Shown here: piece by piece, positions 8,832 to 16,229 of the stretch
Position numbering within the stretch: the stretch's first letter is position 1
Layout of the letters: the number at the start of each line of letters is the position of its first letter
NCBI GenBank assembly: GCA_022783665.1
Contig: JALFZJ010000063.1
Location: 1-64,000 of the forward strand
Length of the DNA: 64,000 nt
Reading direction: 5' to 3'
Source: Arcanobacterium sp.
GTDB taxonomy: Bacteria; Actinomycetota; Actinomycetes; Actinomycetales; Actinomycetaceae
Notes under the pieces: model-generated
Told to the model about the DNA's origin: nothing
What the model saw: only the letters and a program-made list of their open reading frames with translations
Database searches by the model: none
Program-made: the position numbers and the translations under genes

Positions 8832-10784
8832 CTAGAACCTCTCGATCACATCAACGGTCTTGCCCGACTTCAACACAGCCAGATTCTTCTTCAACTCATG
8901 CATCACCGAAAACTCAACCGAGTACCCAAACACCACCACCCGTGACAGCTCCAACTCGCCACTCTCAAGGAGGCGAACCAGAGCCACAACATCGTCACTC
9001 GTCAAACCCGTATCGATGATGTAGCCAGAATCCCCGCACACATCAAGCTCGTAACCAGCCAGCGTCACCTTCTTAGGTGATGCCGTGAGCCCAAAACCAT
9101 CCTTCACCAGCCACGTCGCCAACACCGTGTCATGCCCGGGCGTGCCATTCAAATCGAATTTCGACACATAATCCCCAGAGAACAGCGCATCTGTATTGTC
9201 TGGGTCAAAACGCTCCAGCTGATCCAGAACCTGACCAGACGGCTCCTCCAAACGATACAACCGGAACCCATAATCAATATCCGCGCCCGTCTCATCCTTA
9301 ATCTTCGCCGCAGCACGCTTAATACGCTCACGACCAATCTCGTCAATAGTGCGATAACCGGCGTGATAAGCACGTTTTCCTGCGTCGATCTTCTCGGGCA
9401 ATTGAACCATGACATATTTGCGCGTGCCGACGTCGGCCGAATTAAGTTGCATCACGGCATCCGCAGTTGTTCCAGAGCCAGAGAAAAAATCGACAATTGT
9501 GTCTCCTGGTCGGCTCCCTATTTCAATGATTCGTTTCAACAATGGCGTTGGTTTCGGGAAACTAGCAGCATCCGCTTCTAGCAGAGTCTTAACTTCCTGA
9601 GTGCCAACCTGCTGATTGAAGCCCTTATCATCCCAGATGCTAAATACTTTGCGTGTTCTTTGATCGCCTGATCCACGGCGTAAATAATCTTTGACAAAAA
9701 TGTCAAATTCGTTACGTTTTGTAATGAGCTTAGCCACCAGTTTGTCACTTTCCAGACGGCTTTTCTGTTCACCCCACATCCATCTCCCGTCACGCCCGTC
9801 GCTTTTTTTGGGAACTACGGATACCCATCCAGGTTTCGGATCTAAGGAGACTTTCAAGGAATCAGGGCATACATAAATCGGAAAGAACATCTCTGGGCGA
9901 TCTTCCCTGAGCGAGGCGACACCTCGTTGCCTCAGACCTAAAAGACGGTACTTTCCATTCTCGTCTGCAAAATTGAATTCTTCTTCCTCATTTTCAGTGA
10001 GCGGCCGCCCAGATAACTCGACCGCTTCACTTGAGCGTGCATAAACCAAGATGTAATCATGTGAGGGAGCAATCGAAGAATTGGACTGCCGACCGCGCGG
10101 ATTATTCTTTACCGATATTTGAGCCAAAAACCCCTGTTCCCCAAAGATTTCATCGCATAGAAGTTTCAGATCAGACTGCTCATTATCGTCGATACTTATA
10201 AAGATAACGCCGTCATCAGCGAGGAGTTCCTTGGCGAGTTGGAGGCGTGGATACATGAAGGTAAGCCACGCGGAGTGCGAGGATTTTCCTTGGAGGTCAA
10301 GGACGCGTTCTGCTTCGTCTTCGCTCAGACCGATCTTGTCGACGAGGTTCGCGGGCGTGAATCCAAAGTCGTCGTTGTAGACAAAGCCGTCCGAGCCGGT
10401 GTTATAGGGCGGGTCGATGTAGATACATTTGACCTTGCCCGCGTAGGAGCCGAGGAGGTGTTTGAGGGCGTCAAGGTTGTCACCGACGATGTAGAGGTTC
10501 TCGGACTCTCGGTTCTCTGGCTCAGCGTTGTGCTTAAGATCGGGCACGACCACGGTTTCGGTCTCCGTTGAAGTCAAATACTTGGCGTACGATTTGCCGA
10601 GGAATCTCAGCTCGTAGCCTTCCTTCGTGAGATTGACGTCGCCGTTCTGGAGGCTTTCTTGGAGTCGGTCGAGCATGAAGTTGCCGTCTTTATCGAAGTA
10701 CTCCGGCAGCGCTGCGCGGAGTCGTTCGATCTCAAAGTCGTTCGGGGTGACGGTTTCGTTGTGTTGGCGTGCATCGCGGATCAT
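8832..10784 (-). CDS. mod: Type III DNA-methyltransferase, Mod subunit
   Basis: A 650-residue beta-class N6-adenine methyltransferase. It modifies an asymmetric target and gives the Res complex its specificity. Catalytic motif IV DPPYNTG (about residue 125) precedes SAM motif I DFFSGSGTTADAV (about 431), the order diagnostic of beta-class Mod proteins. The stretch between them should hold the target-recognition domain. Its recognition sequence cannot be read from the gene. ATG 10784 overlaps the XRE regulator's stop as ATGA. I see no simple-sequence repeats that would suggest phase variation. Confidence 0.93.
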   Translation of the reverse strand: MIRDARQHNETVTPNDFEIERLRAALPEYFDKDGNFMLDRLQESLQNGDVNLTKEGYELRFLGKSYAKYLTSTETETVVVPDLKHNAEPENRESENLYIVGDNLDALKHLLGSYAGKVKCIYIDPPYNTGSDGFVYNDDFGFTPANLVDKIGLSEDEAERVLDLQGKSSHSAWLTFMYPRLQLAKELLADDGVIFISIDDNEQSDLKLLCDEIFGEQGFLAQISVKNNPRGRQSNSSIAPSHDYILVYARSSEAVELSGRPLTENEEEEFNFADENGKYRLLGLRQRGVASLREDRPEMFFPIYVCPDSLKVSLDPKPGWVSVVPKKSDGRDGRWMWGEQKSRLESDKLVAKLITKRNEFDIFVKDYLRRGSGDQRTRKVFSIWDDKGFNQQVGTQEVKTLLEADAASFPKPTPLLKRIIEIGSRPGDTIVDFFSGSGTTADAVMQLNSADVGTRKYVMVQLPEKIDAGKRAYHAGYRTIDEIGRERIKRAAAKIKDETGADIDYGFRLYRLEEPSGQVLDQLERFDPDNTDALFSGDYVSKFDLNGTPGHDTVLATWLVKDGFGLTASPKKVTLAGYELDVCGDSGYIIDTGLTSDDVVALVRLLESGELELSRVVVFGYSVEFSVMHELKKNLAVLKSGKTVDVIERF

Positions 10785-11023
10785 TGTGCGTTCTCCTGTT
10801 CGTTAGGGACGACTTCGCAGATGTCGGCGATGTCGCAGTTGAGTGCTTGGCAGATTTTCACGAGGACGGTTGTGGTCACGTTTTCGTCGCGGCCGAGCTT
10901 GGCGATTGTTGCTCCTGATAGCCCGGTCATGTGGCGGAGGTCTTGTTTTTGTAGGTCTTTGTCGATGAGGAGTTTCCAGAGTCGTTTGTAGGTCACGCTT
11001 CGGGTGGAGGGGTTGGTCATCAC
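10781..11023 (-). CDS. Small XRE-family transcriptional regulator
   Basis: An 80-residue single-domain helix-turn-helix protein of the Cro/CI type: YKRLWKLLIDKDLQKQDL (helix 1), then TGLSGATIAKLGRDENV (helices 2-3, the recognition helix) and CQALNCDIADI (helix 5). Small XRE genes of this type are frequent in R-M and conflict loci as transcriptional controllers. It sits between the ABC-3C ATPase and mod, overlapping each by ATGA, so it is co-transcribed with both. The palindrome at 14411-14427, on the likely operon promoter, is its most plausible target. That link is inferred. Confidence 0.88.
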   Translation of the reverse strand: MMTNPSTRSVTYKRLWKLLIDKDLQKQDLRHMTGLSGATIAKLGRDENVTTTVLVKICQALNCDIADICEVVPNEQENAQ

Positions 11024-12855
11024 TGTTCCTCTTCTGCGACGTCGTAGACGTCTAGTAGGTAGCCGTAGCGGCCTTGCGTTTTACTCTTGGAAAACTCGAT
11101 GAGTGTCGTATCGGGCGAGTATTCGAGTCCCACGGTGCGATCGGTGTTTTCTAGGATGATGATTTGCTGGTCTTTGGCTTGTTGGGCGAAGTAGTCGAAG
11201 AGTCCGGCACGCATGGACGCGTCAGGGCTGTGGTGGCCTTCGTCGAAGCCGTGTAGGGGCGTGTCGATCAGGAGGAATCCTGGCGCGTGGGGTGATCTGC
11301 GGTTCATGAAGGCGTGGAATGCGAGTGCGACGATAGTGTTGAAGAAGGCGCAGTAGCCTTTGCCTTGCTCGTCGGCTTTGGCGTACCCGGCGATTTCGAC
11401 GTCGAAGACTTGCCGGTCGAATGCTGCCGCGTGGGCTCCGGGGAAGTTCGCCTCGGCCAAGATGCGTTGTATAGAGCGGGTCATTGAGTAGTAGAAGTCG
11501 CCGTCGAAGTGTTCGCGTGGTTTGAATTTCTCGAGGCCTGTGGTGTCGGTTTCGTCGCCACCGTCGAGTGTGTGTTCGAAACGGCGCACGAGCTTCGTGA
11601 GTTGTTCCTGTTCAGCTTTGATGTTCTGGGCGGCGGCGAGGCTTTTGATCTGTTCCTTGATGCTGCGTGTGGCTGGATTCAGGTCGCGGTTCAACTGTGT
11701 CATCAGCTGGTTGTGGGCAGCCTTGTTGCGCAACTGCTCCTCTGTGAGGGTGGTGATGCGGTTGCCGAGTTGGTCGAGGTCGTTGGCAGCATCGTGGCGG
11801 AGGTGCCGTATGCGCGTGATCTCGTTTTCAAATGCCGCGATTTCACCATCGGTTGGTGGTGCCGCATCGATGCTGCTGTGACAGAACTGGCAGGTATCCG
11901 GGTGTGGATGTTCCCGGTCGTGGAGCATGCCTTGGAGTTGGAGATCGAGGCGTGCAAGGTCTGCATCGTATTGGGTGATGAGGGTGCGTCGCTGTTCGCT
12001 GGCCACCTGAAGGATTTCGAGGCTCTTGGTTTGGTCACTGATGGCCGCGATGAGCGTGGTGTCTTTGGCCAGGATGTCCTGGCGTTGTTGTTGGAGTTGT
12101 TCGAGCTGAGTTTGAAGGTTCTTCAGATATGCCTCGATGGTGGTGCCTTCGGCGGCGGCTTGCGCTTCGGCTTGTTCCAGCTCGGCGAGCCGTGTGTGGA
12201 TGATGTCGAGCTGTTGATAGATGTATCGCTCGATTGCTTTGCGGCGCGCCCGTTTCTCGGAGTCGCTTTCTCGTGAGGTAGCGTCGTCAAAATTCTCGCC
12301 TTGGGCGAGCACGAGGAGCGCTGAGAGGTCTTGGGTTTGTGACTGCGATTTCGACGAGTGCGGCAGCAAGATTGAGGGCTTTGGTCGTCCAATTTCGCTT
12401 TCAGGAACCAGCAGGACGTGTTGGATTGCTTTCCATGAGAAGCGAACTTTCCTGAAGGCTTCATTCGCGATGACCTTGCGGCCGGGCCCGATTCCAAGCA
12501 GCCCGATGAGGAGGTCGTTGAGGGGTTTCTTGCCAGTGTTGCTCAGCGTATAGGTTCCGCTGTCGATAGCTGGGTCAGTGGACTCGACGATCACGCTTGA
12601 GCCTGGCTTGGTTGAGCGGGACAGGGTGACCTCACCGCGGGGTGTGGCGAATGTGACGAACGCGGTGGTGTATCCGGTCTTGTCGGTGAATGGCAGTCCG
12701 TCGCCACCACAGGCGTAGGCGATCGTTTTCACGATCCTCGACTTGCCCGTGTTGGACGGGCCAACAATGCAGTTCAAGCCGGGCGCGAGATCGATGGTCG
12801 AGGTGGTGCCGTCGTCCCTGGTGGCTTTGACCTGTCGGATCCACAACTTACCCAC
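11020..12855 (-). CDS. ABC-3C system ATPase, Rad50/SMC-like with zinc hook
   Basis: A 611-residue P-loop ATPase. The N-terminus has LNCIVGPSNTGKSRIVKTIA (Walker A, about residues 27-40). A long Glu/Gln/Arg-rich coiled coil (about 200-430) is interrupted by a Rad50-type hook TCQFCHSS (CxxC, about 320). The C-terminus has FLLIDTPLHGFDEG (Walker B and D-loop, about 530) and IIILENTDR. Known ABC-3C conflict systems encode such an ATPase beside a middle component and an effector. Here the middle component lies upstream with an 8 bp overlap, and the effector candidate lies before that. The ATPase probably senses invasive DNA and gates the effector. LmuB of Lamassu is a related alternative, but the neighbours fit ABC-3C better. 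Confidence 0.8.
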   Translation of the reverse strand: MGKLWIRQVKATRDDGTTSTIDLAPGLNCIVGPSNTGKSRIVKTIAYACGGDGLPFTDKTGYTTAFVTFATPRGEVTLSRSTKPGSSVIVESTDPAIDSGTYTLSNTGKKPLNDLLIGLLGIGPGRKVIANEAFRKVRFSWKAIQHVLLVPESEIGRPKPSILLPHSSKSQSQTQDLSALLVLAQGENFDDATSRESDSEKRARRKAIERYIYQQLDIIHTRLAELEQAEAQAAAEGTTIEAYLKNLQTQLEQLQQQRQDILAKDTTLIAAISDQTKSLEILQVASEQRRTLITQYDADLARLDLQLQGMLHDREHPHPDTCQFCHSSIDAAPPTDGEIAAFENEITRIRHLRHDAANDLDQLGNRITTLTEEQLRNKAAHNQLMTQLNRDLNPATRSIKEQIKSLAAAQNIKAEQEQLTKLVRRFEHTLDGGDETDTTGLEKFKPREHFDGDFYYSMTRSIQRILAEANFPGAHAAAFDRQVFDVEIAGYAKADEQGKGYCAFFNTIVALAFHAFMNRRSPHAPGFLLIDTPLHGFDEGHHSPDASMRAGLFDYFAQQAKDQQIIILENTDRTVGLEYSPDTTLIEFSKSKTQGRYGYLLDVYDVAEEEQ

Positions 12856-13270
12856 GGTTCACCCCCGCGTGCTGGACTCGATCGACGACAGTATTAACGC
12901 CGAGTTCAATGAGCCGGGCAACCGACTCCGTGTACGCCTGGGCGTAGTCACCTCGCAAGGAGCTTGAATACTCCTGGCAGGCGGTGGTTGGCGAGAAGGT
13001 GATGCCGTTGTCAGGGGTCTCGGCGAGGCCAGTGCGCACGAGGCGCGCCAGGCCTTCGTGGACGCGGCGGCGACGGGCATCGTATTCCGCTGCCGCATAT
13101 GGCGTATCACCGTGAAGGCTGCCGCTGCCGAAGCCGAAGGGTTTCATGTAGGTCGCGGCGAGATCGATTGAGGTGATTTCATCCAAGGTTGCCGGGCACG
13201 GCAGGTGAGGTAAGCACATTGCCAGACGCGTCGCGGTCTCTGCCGGGGTGTTGAACAGGCTAGTTGTCAT
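12848..13270 (-). CDS. ABC-3C system middle component
   Basis: A 140-residue protein that fits the ABC-3C middle-component pattern: LFNTPAETATRLAMCLPHL at the start, LDEITSIDLAATYMKPFG, then SLHGDTPY and RRRRVHEGLARLVRTGLAE, a helical, probably winged-helix-like core. Middle components are thought to bridge the ATPase and the effector. It overlaps the gene before it by 11 bp and the ATPase after it by 8 bp, consistent with obligate co-expression. Family membership is judged by pattern and context, without a profile search. Confidence 0.7.
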   Translation of the reverse strand: MTTSLFNTPAETATRLAMCLPHLPCPATLDEITSIDLAATYMKPFGFGSGSLHGDTPYAAAEYDARRRRVHEGLARLVRTGLAETPDNGITFSPTTACQEYSSSLRGDYAQAYTESVARLIELGVNTVVDRVQHAGVNRG

Positions 13271-14303
13271 CGCGGATCACCCAGTGCAGCTGGTCGTCGT
13301 TGACGAGCATGTGGCACATGCCCTTTTTGTGAGTTGCTCGCACCATGGAGGGGAACTTCACCAAGACTGATCCTGTCAACGCGAAGTCGGCGGCCGTGGT
13401 GAGTGTCGCGTTCATCCGCAGGTAGCCGTCGTCGTAGTCGGCTTCACAGACCTCGATTACTCCATCACACAGATCGTCTTTCATCGCGGAGAACTCCATG
13501 TCACCGTCGGGTAGCAGGTCGCGCAGGTTACGCCGAACTCCCTCGGCATCCCAGAAATGACCACGCTGACGCGCGTAGGCCTTCTGATATTTCTCCGGCA
13601 GATCGGCCGCATTCACGATTCTCACGCCGAGGTGTTCTTCCAACGCGGCGAGGATCGCTGTCGTATAGCCAGACTCAACCGTTGGGTCTGGTACATCGGG
13701 GACGTCCGGTGGCGGTTTCCACGGCAAGGACGACGAGCCGAGGTGTAGCTTACCGCCGCTGATTCGTCCTTCAGCCAGCGGCAGGTTGGTGAACAAGTCG
13801 AGTTGAGGTTGTGGTGCCAGGCCGTCGGCAAGAAGGTCACGATCGTTGCTGTTGGCCCACAGGATTTCTTTCAGCCACGGGCCGATCGCCGCCGGGACGT
13901 CAGCGGCGGTGTGGACGTTGATGCTCGCCATCACGAGTTGACGTTGGAAGGTCGCCAGAGCATCGATACCAATCTCATCGCAGAGTTCTTCGACCTTGCT
14001 CACATCAAGATGATTGTGGAAATCCCGCGCTTTCCATGCAGGCAATTTCCGCTCCCCGTTGAAATAGCGCACCAGGTCGGTTTGGTTCACGCCTGCCCAA
14101 ACCCCTGCTGTGATCGAGGTCTTACCAGGAGGCCTCGTTTTCTCATGTTTGGAGGTCTCAACGAAGACGGTCTCTTTGTCCATCACCGCATCAAAGAAGT
14201 CCATCATGAAGCCCTTCTTCGTGCGAGAAACACCGGACATAAACGGTTTGACGGTGCGGCAGAACGCGCCAAGCGCGAAGTGAGGATCAGCCTGTTCAGC
14301 CAT
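13260..14303 (-). CDS. ABC-3C system third component, effector candidate of unrecognised fold
   Basis: A 347-residue soluble protein, first gene of the defence run. I do not recognise a catalytic domain. The N-terminal 160 residues are helical and include SVSRTKKGFMMDFFDAV-like and WAGVNQTDLVRYFNGERKLP segments. A Pro-rich linker (WKPPPDVPDVPDP) separates a C-terminal domain ending in strand-rich VLVKFPSMVRATHKKG and HWVIRDDN. Position and partners make it the effector/CTD subunit of the ABC-3C set. Start ATG 14303 has a strong GGAGGAG Shine-Dalgarno. Because the effector type is unreadable by eye, the activity (nuclease, NADase, membrane or other) is open. Confidence 0.6.
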   Translation of the reverse strand: MAEQADPHFALGAFCRTVKPFMSGVSRTKKGFMMDFFDAVMDKETVFVETSKHEKTRPPGKTSITAGVWAGVNQTDLVRYFNGERKLPAWKARDFHNHLDVSKVEELCDEIGIDALATFQRQLVMASINVHTAADVPAAIGPWLKEILWANSNDRDLLADGLAPQPQLDLFTNLPLAEGRISGGKLHLGSSSLPWKPPPDVPDVPDPTVESGYTTAILAALEEHLGVRIVNAADLPEKYQKAYARQRGHFWDAEGVRRNLRDLLPDGDMEFSAMKDDLCDGVIEVCEADYDDGYLRMNATLTTAADFALTGSVLVKFPSMVRATHKKGMCHMLVNDDQLHWVIRDDN

Positions 14304-14410
14304 GCCGTCTCCTCCTCGTCTTTTGCCGTCTTGTCTCGTCTGCGGTGTCGAGAGTCCATTTTTCTACCGTGGAAACAGGTTCAAAACGCGAGCCTGCCTC
14401 TTCAAGGTAC

Positions 14411-14427
14411 GGTAGATCAATTCTACC
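14411..14427 (-). promoter_or_regulatory. Palindrome over the candidate promoter of the defence operon
   Basis: GGTAGATCAATTCTACC is a perfect 6-bp inverted repeat (GGTAGA/TCTACC) with a 5-bp centre, about 110 bp upstream of the first gene of the run. Read on the minus strand it contains TAGAAT, a possible -10, with TTCAGA 16 bp ahead as a weak -35. A second half-site (GGTAGAA on the minus strand) lies at 14362-14368. Such a placement suits a repressor, and the XRE protein encoded in the operon is the obvious candidate. Inference only. Confidence 0.45.
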
Positions 14428-14487
14428 CCAGGCGCCGCGTTTCTGAACATTTAGTGCAGGAACGTGCCGTGATGGGAGGTGATCACC

Positions 14488-14631
14488 ATGGCGAGGAACG
14501 CGAAACAGACGTCGCGGTCTGTGGCACGCAAGGCGTCGGCAGTGCTGCGTGACGGACGTTCGTCTGCCAGGACGAAGTCGGTCGCGGCGTCGGCACTGGC
14601 GCAGGCGCGTCCGTCGAAGAAGGGCAAGTAG
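14488..14631 (+). CDS. Small basic conserved-type protein, 47 residues
   Basis: Too short for the ORF track. It starts at ATG 14488 behind a strong GGGAGGTG Shine-Dalgarno and ends at TAG 14629. The product begins MARNAKQTSRSVARKAS and ends in SVAASALAQARPSKKGK. The pattern KQTS...VA..AS..LRD...S..KS.A.SALAQ resembles a class of tiny basic proteins found on mobile elements, whose function I do not know. It is divergent from the defence operon, and its 5' end is about 60 bp from the operon's candidate promoter. The 78-residue minus-strand ORF over it is taken as a shadow. Confidence 0.65.
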   Translation: MARNAKQTSRSVARKASAVLRDGRSSARTKSVAASALAQARPSKKGK

Positions 14632-14801
14632 CCCTCTGAGGTTGGTTCGTCTGCGTGTCGACAGCACCGAGCCAACCACTTGTTCATTGCTGGCCGTCTC
14701 GTACCGGTAGCTAGCCGGTCAGCACACCTTCTCTGCGGCTGTAGCTAAGCCAGCAGACCTAGTTGTCAATCAATGTCACTTGGGAGACCCCGTTCAGGCC
14801 T

Positions 14802-14851
14802 GACGGGCACCTCGCCTCGCTGCCATCAGCGCAGCAGGTGGGGTGCCCGTC
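14802..14851. terminator. Long hairpin before the phage module
   Basis: GACGGGCACCTCGCCT pairs with AGGTGGGGTGCCCGTC (14 of 16 positions), with a smaller GCTG/CAGC helix inside. There is no clean U-tract, so it may act as an mRNA structure or processing signal and not as a simple terminator. It separates the small basic gene from the first phage gene. A similar hairpin precedes the DNA polymerase at 18162. Confidence 0.5.
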
Positions 14852-14935
14852 GTCATATCAGTCTTGAACGCTCTCCTCTCGTGAATCCCATCCCGGCCTG
14901 AGCACTGGGTCTTCCGCAACACATGCGGAGGAGCC

Positions 14936-15559
14936 ATGAAGCTCACGATCACATCAGAACCCATCAGTAACTACACCGGCGCGAAGGCACGTATCGACCG
15001 TGACCTGGAAGCCACGCCTGAGGAAGTGGCAGCGATGATCGCCACCGACCTCAAACAGCGCCAACAAGCAGCCGCCGACCCGTCAACCGTCCAGCCGCGC
15101 ACAGCCCAGGCCATTGTCACCGAGCTCGGGCGCGATGAGTACAACGCGTGGCACACGTTGTGGCGGCAAGACCGTAACAAGGATGTGTTGTGTTCCTGGG
15201 AGGTGTGGAACGCCCACGGCAACCAGGGCCTTTATGTTACGGCCTCGGCAGAAGACCAATATTTCGCTGCCGAAGAGGAACGCACTCGCGAAGCCCTCAT
15301 GGCGCTGATTGAGCAGCTGATCGGCGGACTGCCAGAGGTGCAGCGCGCGGTGGCGATCGCGATCCTGGTTGAGCGCCGCCCGGCGGTCGAGGTCGCTGCC
15401 GAGCGTGGAGTGAACAAGGCGGCCGTTTCACAGGCATTGAAGCGAGCAAAAGAGACCCTCATCCGCAGGCTTAGGGAGGTGGGTGTTAACTCTTCGTCGG
15501 TTTCTGGCCTTCAGTTGAGCGACACAGAGCGTGGCGCTCAGGAAGGAAAGAACCGATGA
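14936..15559 (+). CDS. Phage sigma-like / helix-turn-helix regulator
   Basis: A 207-residue protein. The C-terminal third reads as a sigma-70 region 4-type HTH: LPEVQRAVAIAILVERRPAV, then AAERGVNKAAVSQALKRAKETL. The N-terminal part has no recognised domain. Start ATG 14936 follows CGGAGGAG. Such proteins commonly open early or replication modules of actinophages and probably control transcription there. It overlaps the next gene by 4 bp (ATGA). Confidence 0.65.
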   Translation: MKLTITSEPISNYTGAKARIDRDLEATPEEVAAMIATDLKQRQQAAADPSTVQPRTAQAIVTELGRDEYNAWHTLWRQDRNKDVLCSWEVWNAHGNQGLYVTASAEDQYFAAEEERTREALMALIEQLIGGLPEVQRAVAIAILVERRPAVEVAAERGVNKAAVSQALKRAKETLIRRLREVGVNSSSVSGLQLSDTERGAQEGKNR

Positions 15560-15810
15560 GTACCAAGCTCAAGCTCCGGGTCGGCAAGAAGCCTGATCCG
15601 AAGGCGACGATCTCGACCAAGGAAATCCGAGCCAGCAAGCACCTGATCCGTCAGATCTTCGGCACCGCGACACCGCGCCACAAGATGGCCATCATCTTGC
15701 CTGGCGCTGACACCACCGAAGTTGACGTGCGCATCGCCAACGCTGCCGTTGACGATCTCATGGCACTGGCCCGCGCGGTCGGCGCCACCCGTGGTGGTGA
15801 TCAGCAATGA
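15556..15810 (+). CDS. Phage protein of unknown function
   Basis: An 84-residue protein starting with KLKLRVGKKPDPKATIST. A basic N-terminus is followed by a mixed alpha/beta core (HKMAIILPGADTTEVDVRIANAAVDDL). I recognise no domain. It is locked between its neighbours by 4-bp overlaps on both sides (ATGA), so it is translated as part of the early operon. Confidence 0.65.
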   Translation: MSTKLKLRVGKKPDPKATISTKEIRASKHLIRQIFGTATPRHKMAIILPGADTTEVDVRIANAAVDDLMALARAVGATRGGDQQ

Positions 15811-16229
15811 ATATCGCCGAAGCAAACCGTTTCATTACCGCGTTGAACCTGATTGCTGAAGGGGCGACGATGCTCGCCCTGGCGATTGAAGAATCCGCCT
15901 GGGAGAACTTCGAAGACCACGCTGGCATGCCCGGCACACGTCCGATCGCGGCTGCTCGGCTTGCGCAGCCCGCTCTCGAGGAGGCCGCCGAGGAGTACGA
16001 CACCACCCACCAACCAGCGAACCAGGTACCCGATCAAGAGCCAGCGAAGGCTAAGGAGTTGGTGTCGTTGGAGCAGGTACGTGCTGTGCTCGCCAAGCTG
16101 TCGCAGGCAGGCCACACCGCCAAGGTGCGCGAACTGATCCAGGGCGCTGGTGCGGCCAAGCTGTCCGATGTTGATCCGGCCAAGTATGGGTGGTTGCTGT
16201 CACGGGCGGAGGCGATTGCCGATGCCTGA
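15807..16229 (+). CDS. Phage protein of unknown function, predicted helical
   Basis: A 140-residue acidic protein. The N-terminal half is helical (AEANRFITALNLIAEGATMLALAIE), followed by an Ala/Glu-rich linker. The C-terminal half has the repeat-like segment SLEQVRAVLAKLSQAGHTAKVRELIQ, which resembles small phage proteins placed before the DUF2800 nuclease. No catalytic motif is visible. The next gene's ATG lies inside its last codons (8 bp overlap). Confidence 0.65.
   Translation: MNIAEANRFITALNLIAEGATMLALAIEESAWENFEDHAGMPGTRPIAAARLAQPALEEAAEEYDTTHQPANQVPDQEPAKAKELVSLEQVRAVLAKLSQAGHTAKVRELIQGAGAAKLSDVDPAKYGWLLSRAEAIADA

Noticed and set aside
7947-8945. 332-residue plus-strand ORF
   Set aside because: Opposite res and the end of mod; His/Arg-rich shadow with no recognisable domain.
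11020-12855. Lamassu LmuB instead of an ABC-3C ATPase
   Set aside because: Both have SMC-like ATPases with zinc hooks, but the middle-component pattern upstream and the absence of a recognised LmuA/LmuC fit ABC-3C better. A profile search could still change this.
13803-14552. 249-residue plus-strand ORF
   Set aside because: Opposite the ABC-3C effector candidate, running across the operon promoter into the small basic gene; no protein-like features.
14451-14687. 78-residue minus-strand ORF
   Set aside because: Antisense to the small gene at 14488-14631, which has the better ribosome-binding site and a meaningful sequence pattern.
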